Assembly: GCF_022815725.1 (NCBI RefSeq)
Contig: NZ_JALGRF010000001.1
Coordinates: 620,001 to 684,000, forward strand
Direction of reading: 5' to 3'
Origin: Streptomyces sp. APSN-46.1
GTDB taxonomy: Bacteria; Actinomycetota; Actinomycetes; Streptomycetales; Streptomycetaceae
DNA length: 64,000 nt
Shown: positions 25,941 through 34,465 of the stretch, piece by piece
How the letters are laid out: each line of letters begins with the position of its first letter
Numbering within the stretch: the stretch's first letter is position 1
The notes under the pieces: model-generated
What the model was told of the DNA's origin: nothing
Databases searched by the model: none
Seen by the model: only the letters and a program-made list of their open reading frames with translations
Made by a program: the position numbers and the translations under genes

Positions 25941-26621
25941 GTGCCCGAACCCATGCCCGTCACCTCCACCGTTCTCCCGGTACTTCCGGTACTCCCGGCC
26001 TTGAGCGTGCAGGCCGAGCGTCTGATCGAGCTGGGGGTGCACGAGATCGCCGGGCTGCCCGCCGCCGAGCTGCGTGCCTTCGCCGAGGCCGCCGAGGTTC
26101 CTGCGGCCGGCGATGGCGCCCTGCTCGCTGTTCACCCGGACCAAGCCCCTGCCTCCGCCCTCGCGCCGCTGCTCCGCCGCGACGGCAAGCCGGGCTTCGT
26201 CGTCACCGACATGCCCGACGTCGACCTCTTCGCCCCGCTCGAAACGGTCGCCCTGCCCGACGCCCCCCTCTACCTCCTCACTGGCCTCGACCGCGGTGAC
26301 CAGATGGCCAACTGGAGCCCGAGCGAGGCACTGCCCGCCCTCACCGCACAGGCCCGCACCCCTTTGCTGCTCACCGAGGGCATCCACTGGGTGATGCAGC
26401 AGCCCGCCGTCCTGGAGCGCAACCACTGCTTCATGACCATCGGCTCCCGGCTGCGCAAGGCCAACGGCGCCCTCGACGCCCGCACCCCGGCGATCTGGAT
26501 CAGCAACGGCACCGGGCGGGACGGACGCGAGCGTCGCAACGCCCCCAAGGTCGGCTGGTGCTGGGCAGGCAACCGGCACACCTGGCTGGGCTTCGCCTCT
26601 GCAACAGGCCGCCGGGTCTAG
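25941..26621 (+). CDS. DUF5701 family protein
   Basis: Protein of 226 residues resembling the actinobacterial DUF5701 group: ERLIELGVHEIAGL near the start, FVVTDMPDVDLF in the middle, GDQMANWSPSEALP and the C-terminal PKVGWCWAGNRHTWLGFASA. Function unknown for the family. GTG start at 25941 with GGGAG upstream; an ATG 4 codons later is possible. No signal peptide. Monocistronic. Confidence 0.8.
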   Translation: MPEPMPVTSTVLPVLPVLPALSVQAERLIELGVHEIAGLPAAELRAFAEAAEVPAAGDGALLAVHPDQAPASALAPLLRRDGKPGFVVTDMPDVDLFAPLETVALPDAPLYLLTGLDRGDQMANWSPSEALPALTAQARTPLLLTEGIHWVMQQPAVLERNHCFMTIGSRLRKANGALDARTPAIWISNGTGRDGRERRNAPKVGWCWAGNRHTWLGFASATGRRV

Positions 26622-26994
26622 GACGGCGATGTTCCGCTCCTTGTAGAGCCCGGCGTCGTGGCTGACGCGCCGGCCGCCTCTGCGACCCTTCTACCTCCGG
26701 TTTGATGACCCCCGGCCGTCGCTGCTTCGCCATGCCGGGACGGTACGCCCTGGTGTCCACACCACGCACGGAACTTCCAGGCGCTGACACAACCCTGTGC
26801 CTCACTGACGTCTACTCTGCGCCCGACAGCAGAAGATGCTCCAGGCGCGTACGACGGCCCCAGCCCCGGGGGTAGCGTCCTGGCGCACCGCCTCGCGTCG
26901 GCGCACCGAGCGCCGCGCGACGCTGGAGGTGGCCGCGCGCGCCCTCGGGCGGGCCGCCGCCACCTCGAACTGGGTCGCCCGCCTGGGGAATTGC
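26622..26994. other. Non-coding/degenerate stretch
   Basis: No convincing gene. Open frames on both strands are Arg/Pro/Ala-rich without domain motifs. It precedes the transposase remnant and is probably decayed mobile-element sequence. Confidence 0.5.
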
Positions 26995-27243
26995 CGGACG
27001 CGAGGGGCCTCTTCGTCTGATCATGTGCTCCGACCAAAGAATCGACGTCGACCAGCTGCGGAGACTGCTGGCGGGCCTGCCGCTGCCCCGCTTCGACGGC
27101 GGGCGGCTCGTACTCGCCGTCGACGCGTCGCCGTGGCTGCGATCGGACTCTCCCTGCTCGGCCGAGCGGCTTTCCTGCCACGTGTACGGACGAGCGAAGA
27201 CGGCCTCGCAGTTCATCCCGGGCCGGCCGTACTCCTCATCCCG
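26995..27243 (+). pseudogene. Transposase fragment (IS701-like DDE family)
   Basis: About 80 codons read RIDVDQLRRLLAGLPLPR, GRLVLAVDASPWLRSD, PCSAERLSCHVYGRAK and ASQFIPGRPYS, the conserved N-terminal third of a DDE transposase family common in Streptomyces; the first catalytic Asp is in LAVDAS. The rest of the protein and any terminal repeats are missing. The homology stops abruptly at about 27243 where a marR fragment begins on the other strand. Confidence 0.75.
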
Positions 27244-27480
27244 ATGCGATCGGCCAGTTCCCCCATCCGCAGCGCACCGCCGTTCTCGGCTCGGATCAAC
27301 GCGCACATGGCCCGGTACTCGGACAGCGGCAGGGCATGGCGCCGTTGCAGCGCTTCGTCGAGCCGGCGCTCCATCCGGCCCAGCAGTCGCACCGCCATGC
27401 ACCAGCGGTCCTCCTCGGCGTCAGTGGGTCGGAGAGAACTCCAACGCCGCGTGTTCCAGGGGCACATCCAGATCTCCGGT
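27240..27480 (-). pseudogene. MarR-family regulator fragment
   Basis: Minus-strand sequence encodes DVPLEHAALEFSPT then, after a one-base shift near 27421, DAEEDRWCMAVRLLGRMERRLDEAL, LPLSEYRAMCALI and LRMGELADRIGM, i.e. the N-terminal helices and first half of the winged helix of a MarR regulator. The recognition helix and C-terminus are lost at the junction with the transposase fragment. Combined frameshift and truncation make it non-functional. Confidence 0.65.
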
Positions 27481-27554
27481 GCCCGCCGCACATCGGCCCA
27501 CGGGACATGGCGTGTCTCTCGCGCGCGGGCCGCGCGGGCCGCGCGGTCGGCGGG

Positions 27555-28106
27555 TCAGATGCCGATCGCTCCGTCGATCCGCTCGCGCAGCAAGTCGGCG
27601 TGTCCGTTGTGCCGGGCGTACTCCTCGACCATGTGGATGAGTACCCAACGCAGCGACACCGTCCCGCGCCACGCGTCGTGGCCCTCGACGTCGAGGTCAA
27701 GCGACTCGGTCACGAAGCGATCGGCGAAAGCCACTTCGGCACGCCACGCCGCCCAGGCCTCCGGGATGGCCACAGGGTCGGACACCGCACCGTCGAAGTC
27801 TCCGTCGGGATCGAGCTCCGACGAGAAGCGGGGAGCCACGTCCTGCCCCGCCAGAACCTGCCGGAACCAGCGGCGCTCCACGTCGGCGAGGTGCCGGACC
27901 AGGCCGAGCAGCGAGAGCGTGGACGGCTCCACGGACCGCTGGTACAGCTCTGTCTCCAGGCCGGCACACTTCAGCTCCAGGGTCGCGCGCTGGTCGGAAA
28001 GGAAGGCGACCAGCATGCGTCGCTCATCACCGGTCGACGGACCGCTGAATCGGCACTCCTGCTCGGGGTTGACGAACATCTCGGCTCTACTGCGTGGCAT
28101 GGTCAT
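27555..28106 (-). CDS. DinB/DUF664 family protein
   Basis: Protein of 183 residues with the four-helix DinB-like fold of the DUF664 group: LLGLVRHLADVERRWFRQVL supplies the first metal-ligand His and SLRWVLIHMVEEYARHNGHADLLRERIDG the C-terminal HMxxExxRHxGHAD signature. Relatives are metal-dependent thiol (mycothiol or bacillithiol) S-transferases. Start ATG 28106 is shared region with the divergent gene 52 bp away. Confidence 0.87.
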   Translation of the reverse strand: MTMPRSRAEMFVNPEQECRFSGPSTGDERRMLVAFLSDQRATLELKCAGLETELYQRSVEPSTLSLLGLVRHLADVERRWFRQVLAGQDVAPRFSSELDPDGDFDGAVSDPVAIPEAWAAWRAEVAFADRFVTESLDLDVEGHDAWRGTVSLRWVLIHMVEEYARHNGHADLLRERIDGAIGI

Positions 28107-28158
28107 GCCCGAAATTATGTGCCAGGTAGCCAGGTGAGGGGTCAGGGGTTTCGTTCCA

Positions 28159-29274
28159 ATGGCTAGGATCGTCGGGATGTCAGGGCCGACCGCAGGAGGC
28201 GCCGTACCCGTGGGTAGGGCCCGCACACTCGCTCAGGCGTACCGACGCTTCGGTGAGGTCGACGCCGCCGAAACATCGCCTCTGTACGAGCGCGTCGCCG
28301 TCGCCCTGAGTGAGTCCGACGAGGCGCTGCGCGCCATCGAGGCGGCGCCGGCGCGCAAGCGGCACCCCACGGTGATCCTCGCCGCGCTGCACTACCTCGC
28401 CCTCGCCGGACGCGCTCCGGAGCTTGCCGTGGCCTACGCCGCTGCGGACGGCGACGCTGCCGCCGACGCGGCGATCGACACGCTGCTGCGAATGACCGAC
28501 TCGGTCGTGGCCATCGCCGCGCGCCGGCAGCCGCGGACCAACGAGACCGGACGCTGCGCCGTGCTGTATCCGGCCATTGCCGAGGCGGCGCGCCGGGTAG
28601 GCGCGCATGCGGTTGGGCTGATCGACGTGGGCTGTTCGGCTGGGCTCAATCTCCATGTCGATCGCGTTGGCATCACGTACAGCAACGGACAATCGCTGGG
28701 CGACCCGTCATCTCCCGTGCAGCTGTCGTCTTCGATCGTGGGAGACCGGCCCGTCCCGATGCGGGCGATGCCCGAGGTCGTCGCCCGGGTCGGCCTCGAC
28801 CTCGATCCGGTCGACGTGACCGACGCGGATGACGCCCGATGGATGCGCGCCTGCCTGTGGCCGGATCAGCCGGAGCGGGTCGCGAGGCTCGAAGCGGAGA
28901 TGGCGTTGGCGGCGACGGCCCCTCCCCTGTTGCTGCAAGGTGACGCCGTCGAGGTGCTGCCCGACGCCTTCGCCCGTGTGCCCGCGGACGCCCTGCCTGT
29001 CGTCACCACGACATGGGCGCTGTCGCGCTTTCCGCTCGAGAGCCGCCTGCGCTTCCTGCACCGCCTCGACGAGGCGGCGGCCGGGCGGGCGGTGGCGTGG
29101 GTGTCAGCGGAGGGGGTCGGAGTCGCGCCGACGATACCGACACTTGGAGATCGCCGCGCCTCTGGCCACAGCATCATCGGCCTGGCGGTGTTCGACCGGT
29201 CGGCTCTGCGCGCCGAGGCCATTGGCCGCTGCTGGTCGCAGGGCCGCTTGCTGGCGTGGCTGGCAGACTCCTAG
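28159..29274 (+). CDS. DUF2332 family protein
   Basis: Protein of 371 residues of the DUF2332 group: LAQAYRRFGEVDAAETSPLYERVA near the start, RTNETGRCAVLYP, and GLIDVGCSAGLNLHVDR, a glycine-rich loop like a Rossmann-type methyltransferase site. Function not established; the motif suggests binding of S-adenosylmethionine or a nucleotide. Start could also be ATG 28177. Divergent from the DinB gene. Confidence 0.85.
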   Translation: MARIVGMSGPTAGGAVPVGRARTLAQAYRRFGEVDAAETSPLYERVAVALSESDEALRAIEAAPARKRHPTVILAALHYLALAGRAPELAVAYAAADGDAAADAAIDTLLRMTDSVVAIAARRQPRTNETGRCAVLYPAIAEAARRVGAHAVGLIDVGCSAGLNLHVDRVGITYSNGQSLGDPSSPVQLSSSIVGDRPVPMRAMPEVVARVGLDLDPVDVTDADDARWMRACLWPDQPERVARLEAEMALAATAPPLLLQGDAVEVLPDAFARVPADALPVVTTTWALSRFPLESRLRFLHRLDEAAAGRAVAWVSAEGVGVAPTIPTLGDRRASGHSIIGLAVFDRSALRAEAIGRCWSQGRLLAWLADS

Positions 29275-30261
29275 TGTCGTGTCCGGTCAGGTTGATCCAT
29301 CAACGCATTCTCTGAAATCGGGATTTCGTGACCGGCCTGGCCGCCGAGGGCGTCGGGCAGCGCGCTGGTGGCCGCGTCGATCCAGGCGAGGTCCGCGTTC
29401 CGGTGCCGCTCTGGGTCCTCGATCAGCAGGTCGTGGGCTTGGAGGACCTGGCAGACCCGTTTGGCGAGGAGGCCGGGGTCGGGCCGGGTCAGGTCGTAGA
29501 CGTCCCGTTCCTCAATGGCCGTCTGCCCGCCGGACCAGAAGGACTACCTATGAAACACAGGTCCCGCTGGCCCTTCGTGCATTCGCGTGATCGCCAGCAG
29601 GCGGTGGACATCGCTTCGGCCATCAGTTCGGGCTTCGCAAACAGCAGCTGACAGTCAGCCACCGCGTCGCGCCGGCCACCGAGCCGCCGGCGACGAGGCA
29701 GCTTCTGGCCTTGCGCATGCGTCTCGGTGGAAGCCTGTCAGCTCGGGCAGGCCCTGGCACGGCTCGAAGCTCTTCAGAACCCATGGCTGACCAGCCCGTT
29801 CCCGCCCCTGCGGACAGGAGCATCCCGCCGCAGCCGTGGAACCCCTGCGCCCACCCGAGGCGACAGCCGGGCCGTCACCCCGAGCCGGTACACAGGTGGC
29901 ACCGCGGCCGGCACCACGTCGTCGACCCCGGGGAAGCCGTGACCGGACGTCGCCCTTCCGACGTCCGAGTCGGGGCTGTGGACGAGGCCGCCAGAAGGGT
30001 CAGCAGACAGGCGCCCCGCCCCCGCACCCCCGGTGGACGTCGTCGACCTGACCGATCGAGGGCTCAGCGCACTCGGTCGTAGACCAGAGCCAACATGCCG
30101 TGCTCGCCCGCGGCCTGGCTGACGAGCGCCCACTGCCCCGGGCGCGCTGATCTCCTCGACTCCTGGCACCGTGGCCGTGGCCGTGGCCGTGGCCGTAGCC
30201 GTAGCCGTAGCCGTAGCCGTAGCCATACGGCCCGGTGGGCTGAACTGCCTCCGGGTGGCCG
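29275..30261. other. Gene-poor degenerate region
   Basis: Nearly 1 kb without a convincing gene. A minus-strand frame from about 29530 to 29273 reads like real protein (TAIEERDVYDLTRPDPGLLA, then LIEDPERHRNADLAWIDAA) but has no start and no recognised family, so it may be a gene end. Another short minus-strand stretch near 30125-30080 reads WALVSQAAGEHGMLALVYDR and then a stop. Both look like remnants. Confidence 0.45.
30171..30224. repeat. Hexanucleotide tandem repeat
   Basis: Nine consecutive units: GTGGCC four times then GTAGCC five times. In one minus-strand frame it would read as alternating Gly-Tyr and Gly-His. Located 38 bp downstream of the beta-helix gene. Confidence 0.9.
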
Positions 30262-31652
30262 TCAGCCGGTGCAGCCCGGGACCGTACCGGCCGGGCTGCA
30301 GTTGTTCGGCTGGTTGTTGCGAATGACATCGCCGTTCAGGGTCAGGACGCCGGACGCCTTGAAGATGCCACCGCCGTCGCCCGCCCGGTTGTGGGTGATG
30401 GTGTTCTCCTGCAGCGTGGTGGTGCCCAGCCCCGTGGTACCCCCGGCGTGGTAGAGGCCGCCGCCCTGAGCCGTGCCGTTCTTCGCGGTGACCGTGTTCC
30501 GGAGAACCTTGTTGTGCCTGGCCGTCAGGGTGCCGCCGTCGGGGTTGTCGAGGCCGCCGCCCTGAGCCGTACCGTTCGGTGCGTCGACGGTGTTACCGGT
30601 GATGTGGCTGTCGGTCAGGTCGAGCGTGCCGAAGGGGCCCACGCGTACGCCACCACCGCGCGCGGTTCCGTCCTTGGCTACCGCCCGGTTGCCACTGATC
30701 TCCACCCCGCTCACGGTCATCAGGCCGTTGTTCGCGATGCCGCCGCCCTGGGCGACACCGTGCGGAGCGTCCGATGTGTTGTCGCTGATGGCACCGCCGG
30801 TCACGGTCAGCCTGCCGGGCTCCGGGATGCCGTTGGAGACGGCGGCACGCGCGAATCCACCCGGGGCGAAGGAACGGTTCTTGCTGATGACCGTGTCCTC
30901 GACGGTCGTCTCGGCGAAGCTGATGATGCCGGCCGCGAAGGCGGTGCTCTGGGTGTCCTTGGTGACGGTCGCGGTGTTCCCGGTCAGCCGGGAGCGGGTG
31001 ACCGTCAGCGGACCGTCGTTCGCGATGGCGCCGCCGGCGGCGCTGCCGCCGGTTGCGCTCCCGCTGTAGATGACGTGGTTTCCGGTGACTTCGGTCTCGC
31101 TCACGCTTCCGGTGCCTGGGCTGTCGATGGCGCCGCCCTGGGCGAACACGTCGGACCGGGACGTGTTGCCGATGAATTTGCTGCGGGACACCTTCATCGT
31201 TCCGGTGTTGGAGATGCCGCCGCCACAGGCCAGGCCCGGGGGGTCGGGGAAGGCAGGGCAGTCCGTGGCGAAGCCGCCGCTGATCGTCGTGTTGGTGAGC
31301 GTGAGGTTGCCCGCCGGAGCGACGAAGAGGATCCGGAACTTCGGCACCTTGTTCCCGCGCTCGTCCCGCCTGATCGTGGCCTCACGCCCGTCGATGGTGA
31401 TCTCACTGGTGATCACCGGCAGCCCGTTGCCGGGGTTCACGGGGTCCGGCGCCGTCAGCTTGTACGTACACTTGCGCGCCAGCCGGAGCGTGTCCGGCCC
31501 CGGTGAGCTGTTCGCCGCGTTGATCGCCGCGACGAGATCCGGGACCGAACAGCGAACCTGCACCGTGGCGGCGGCGTGAGCGGCCGGGACGGGAACCGCC
31601 ACCAGCGCGCCGCCACTAGGCCGAGGACGGCCGGGACATGCCGACGAGACAT
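30262..31652 (-). CDS. Secreted parallel beta-helix repeat protein (frameshift in signal peptide)
   Basis: Large secreted protein, about 460 residues, formed by repeated turns such as GGGISNTGTMKVSRSKFIGN, GGAIANDGPLTVTRSRLTGN and GGGLYHAGGTTGLGTTTLQEN, typical of polymorphic/pectate-lyase-like right-handed beta-helices. A perfect start (GAAGGAG then ATG at 31652) opens a signal peptide MSRRHVPAVLGLVA, but the continuation ALVAVPVPAAHA and the whole mature protein are in the next frame; one base appears missing around 31615. Without the shift there is no good start. Either a real mutation, a sequencing error, or slippage in the GGCGGCGC run. Role probably adhesion or polysaccharide binding. 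Confidence 0.75.
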
Positions 31653-32098
31653 CGGAGACTCCTTCTTCTGCGGTGTACGGCCGGCCGTCAGGGGACCGCA
31701 ACCAGCCGAGCCCAGCCGACCATGCGCAACCGCCGTCGGCTTCCCGGCGTGATCCGTACGGGCGGGCGGACAGCCCGGACGGAGCATGAAGACGCGCGAA
31801 CGGGCCAAGACGCGCGAACGTTCCCGGTCACAGCACTCGCAGAAGTCACGGCCGGCTGTACGAGCGGCTGTACGAGCGCATCGAGAACGTGCTCACCTCA
31901 CCGGGGCGGATTCGCTCACGAGTAGAACCTGACCCTATCCGCGGCCAGGCCGGCCGCGGGTTACGGACGGGCAGAGGCGGATGTCTACTAGCTGAGTCGC
32001 TACGCAAAGATGCGGCTCAGAAGGCCTAACTGACCGTTTCACAATGCGGGCGAGCGCTAGTGCTGCGGCAGTTGCATGGCCGTCGGGCGCGCCTGCGG
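31653..32098. other. Intergenic region with hairpin
   Basis: No gene is supported here. A hairpin CCGCGGCC-AGGCC-GGCCGCGG at 31939-31959 lies downstream of the MerR gene (leftward) and may terminate it. The promoter of the beta-helix gene should lie in the left part. Confidence 0.5.
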
Positions 32099-32491
32099 TC
32101 ATGGTGTCGCGTCCGTGGGTTCGAGTAGCACGCATTGATCGAAGTTCATGCAGCCGCACTCCAGACAGTCCGCGACTGCCTGCCGTAGGGCCCGGGTCTG
32201 TGCAATGTACTCGTCGAGTTCGGGCAGCTTGCGCGTGGCCATGTCCCGCCACTGGCGGGTAGCGGATGGTGTGGCATTGCTGGCCAGCAGCTGCGTGATC
32301 TCGGCGAGGGTGAAGCCGGCCCGCTGTGCCATCTTGATCAGGGCGACCCGGCGGACGGTGGTCGCGGGCCACACTCTGCGTCCGCCTTCGCGGCGAGCAC
32401 CGGGCAGTAGACCGCGCTCTTCCCAGTAGCGCAGTGCTGAAGCGCGCACGCGGGCTTTGTCCGCGAGTTCACCGATGGGCAGGTACCGCAT
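32099..32491 (-). CDS. SoxR-type MerR-family regulator
   Basis: Regulator of 130 residues. MerR winged helix at the N-terminus (LPIGELADKARVRASALRYW, RRVWPATTVRRVALI), a coiled-coil dimer helix, and a C-terminal CLECGCMNFDQC with Cys109, 112, 114 and 120 in the C-x2-C-x-C-x5-C spacing that binds the 2Fe-2S cluster of SoxR. It therefore probably senses redox-active compounds. Divergent from an MFS exporter with a perfect inverted repeat in between; GGAAGAGG ribosome site upstream. Confidence 0.88.
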   Translation of the reverse strand: MRYLPIGELADKARVRASALRYWEERGLLPGARREGGRRVWPATTVRRVALIKMAQRAGFTLAEITQLLASNATPSATRQWRDMATRKLPELDEYIAQTRALRQAVADCLECGCMNFDQCVLLEPTDATP

Positions 32492-32519
32492 GCCAGCCCT
32501 CTTCCTTGTCCGGCCTTGA

Positions 32520-32537
32520 CTTCAAGCGTGCTTGAAG
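32520..32537. promoter_or_regulatory. SoxR-type operator
   Basis: CTTCAAGC-GT-GCTTGAAG, a perfect 18-bp inverted repeat, in the 53-bp gap between the SoxR-like gene and the MFS gene. TTGACT just before it would serve as a -35 element spaced 19 bp from GACTGT, the long spacing usual for MerR-type promoters. It overlaps the GAAGGA that precedes the MFS GTG start. Confidence 0.7.
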
Positions 32538-32544
32538 GACGACT

Positions 32545-33906
32545 GTGACCCGCATGTTCTCAGCTACTCCGGGACGCCTGGTGCCCGGCCCCTACCGCTC
32601 GCTGTTCGCCCACCGGACGTTTCGGCGGCTGTTGCCGGTCTTCGCGTTGTCCGACCTGGGCGATGGCATGACCGTCGTCGCCGTCGCGTGGCTGGCGCTC
32701 GCGCTGGGGCCCGACGGCGGCCAGGGCGCGCTGGCCGGCATCGCTGTTGCCGCCTACGTCCTTCCGGGTGCGCTGGGCGCGCTGATCCTGGGAAGGTGGA
32801 TGCGGCGGCTTCCCGCACGGCAGCTCCTGGTCACCGACTCCGCGCTACGGGCCGTACTGCTGGGGGCGGTCCCGCTCGCGTACGTGGCGGGGCTGCTCAC
32901 ACCGGCCGTGTACGTCGGGCTCCTGGGCACCTCCTCGCTGCTTCACGCCTGGGGCAAGGCGGGCAAGCACGCCCTGTTCGTCCCCCTGCTCTCCAACGAC
33001 CAGAGTCTGACAGCCAACAGTGTGCTCAGCACCAGCCTGTGGAGCGCGACCATCGCGGGTCCTGCTCTCGCGGGCCTTCTCGTGGGAGCGGCGTCCCCAG
33101 CATGGATCATCGGCTTGAACGCCGCCACGTTCGCAGTGCTCGCCCTCCAGACCGGCCGCACCACCCTGCCGCCCTCACCGGAGCCGGTGCCGGTCCCGGT
33201 GACCGGCGACGCACAGCGAGGGCTGAGCATTCTGCTCCGCCAGCCGGAACTCCTCGGCCTGCTCGTCGTGACCTGGGTGTTCAACCTCGCGTTCGGCCCT
33301 GTCGAAGTCGCCCTGCCCCTGTTCGTCGCCGACAACCTCCACGCCGGCGCGGGGCTGCTCGGCGCCTACTGGGCCGCCTTCGGCATCGGAGCCGTCATCG
33401 GCTCCCTCGCGCTGAGCGCGGCCAGACGGCTACCGCTGTGGCCGGCCATGCTCGGCATCATCGCGGGCCACGGCATCGGCATGCTCCCCTTCGCCCTCAC
33501 GCACACCCCCCTCCCTTCCGTGATCGGCTTCGCCTTCGCCGGACTCATCTACGGCCCCTACTCCGCGCTCTCCATCACCCTCATCCAGGCCCACGCACCC
33601 GCCGGGTCACTCACCACGGTTCTGGCCGCACGCAGCGCCGTACTCCTGACTGCCTCCCCCCTCGGAGCGGCGCTCGGTGGCTTCCTCCTCGACCGGACCA
33701 GCGCCCCCGCCATCCTCATCGGCTGCGGTGCACTGATGATCGCCATCGTTCCCATCAGCGCCGTTGCACTGAAGCTCTCCGGAGATCACCGCCGACGGCA
33801 GCAGCCCTTACCCGCCCGGGCCCAGCAAGGCGCGCCGCCTGGGGCCGGACCGGCGCCACATCATTCACGTCACTTTGACGGGGCGGAAATCTCGCACGTG
33901 AAATGA
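32545..33906 (+). CDS. MFS transporter
   Basis: Integral membrane protein of 453 residues with about 12 spans, starting at GTG. Motifs include FALSDLGDGMTVVAVAWLAL in span 1 and FAFAGLIYGPYSALSITLIQ in the C-terminal half; overall similar to MFS efflux proteins of the enterobactin/macrolide-exporter type. Adjacent SoxR-like regulator and operator suggest induction by redox-cycling compounds or antibiotics. The last 50 residues are hydrophilic and may be an extension created by loss of the original stop. Confidence 0.85.
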   Translation: MTRMFSATPGRLVPGPYRSLFAHRTFRRLLPVFALSDLGDGMTVVAVAWLALALGPDGGQGALAGIAVAAYVLPGALGALILGRWMRRLPARQLLVTDSALRAVLLGAVPLAYVAGLLTPAVYVGLLGTSSLLHAWGKAGKHALFVPLLSNDQSLTANSVLSTSLWSATIAGPALAGLLVGAASPAWIIGLNAATFAVLALQTGRTTLPPSPEPVPVPVTGDAQRGLSILLRQPELLGLLVVTWVFNLAFGPVEVALPLFVADNLHAGAGLLGAYWAAFGIGAVIGSLALSAARRLPLWPAMLGIIAGHGIGMLPFALTHTPLPSVIGFAFAGLIYGPYSALSITLIQAHAPAGSLTTVLAARSAVLLTASPLGAALGGFLLDRTSAPAILIGCGALMIAIVPISAVALKLSGDHRRRQQPLPARAQQGAPPGAGPAPHHSRHFDGAEISHVK

Positions 33907-33911
33907 CGATC

Positions 33912-34400
33912 TCGTTCCTGACGACCTGTGGGAGCACGTCGCACCCTTGCTTCCCGCACCACCGGCGCGCGTTCTTCCGGCGCTGGCGGCGGCAGGGCCT
34001 CATCGCCGGTTCCACGACCAGCTGCGGGCCCGGGTCCGTGAAATGGAGGGCCGCGCGGCCGAGCCGACCGCCGCGGTCATCGGCTCACAGGCCCTGCGGG
34101 CGGCCGACACCGTCGGCGCAGGCTCACGAGCTTGGGACGGAGGCAGGAAGGTGGGCGGCCGCAAGGGCCATCTGGCGGTGGACTGCCTGGGCCTCCTCCT
34201 GGCCGTCGCGGTCACCGCCGCGTCCGTCCGTCCAGGACCGCGACGCCGCGACGCCGCGATGCCGGTGCTGTGCTGCAACGGCTCCGCGGGCTCCGTCGCA
34301 AGGTCGCTCTGGTGTGGGCCGGTCGCTCTGGTGTGGGCCGACGGCGCCTACGCGGGCCGGCTCGTCGACTGGGCCGCCAACAACCCGCCCTTCGGCGACA
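33912..34400 (+). pseudogene. IS5-family transposase remnant
   Basis: Fragments in shifting frames read DDLWEHVAPLLP, FFRRWRRQGLIA, AAVIGSQALRAADTVGAGSR, WDGGRKVGGRKGHLAVDCLG and ALVWADGAYAGRLVDWAAN, in the order of an IS5-group DDE transposase; the segments with the first Asp (AVIDSQ in family; here AVIGSQ, changed to Gly) and second Asp (WADGAYAG) are recognisable. The first catalytic Asp is replaced and two frameshifts are needed, so it is dead. The terminal part is joined to the TerD gene. Confidence 0.75.
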
Positions 34401-34465
34401 GTCGATCGCCTCCTTTAGGGAACAAATACTCGACGCGCGGACAACTGGCCTGCGACGATGCCACC

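Noticed and set aside
29275-29530. Minus-strand protein-like frame near 29.4 kb
   Set aside because: It has natural-looking composition but no start and no recognised family; kept only as part of the degenerate region.
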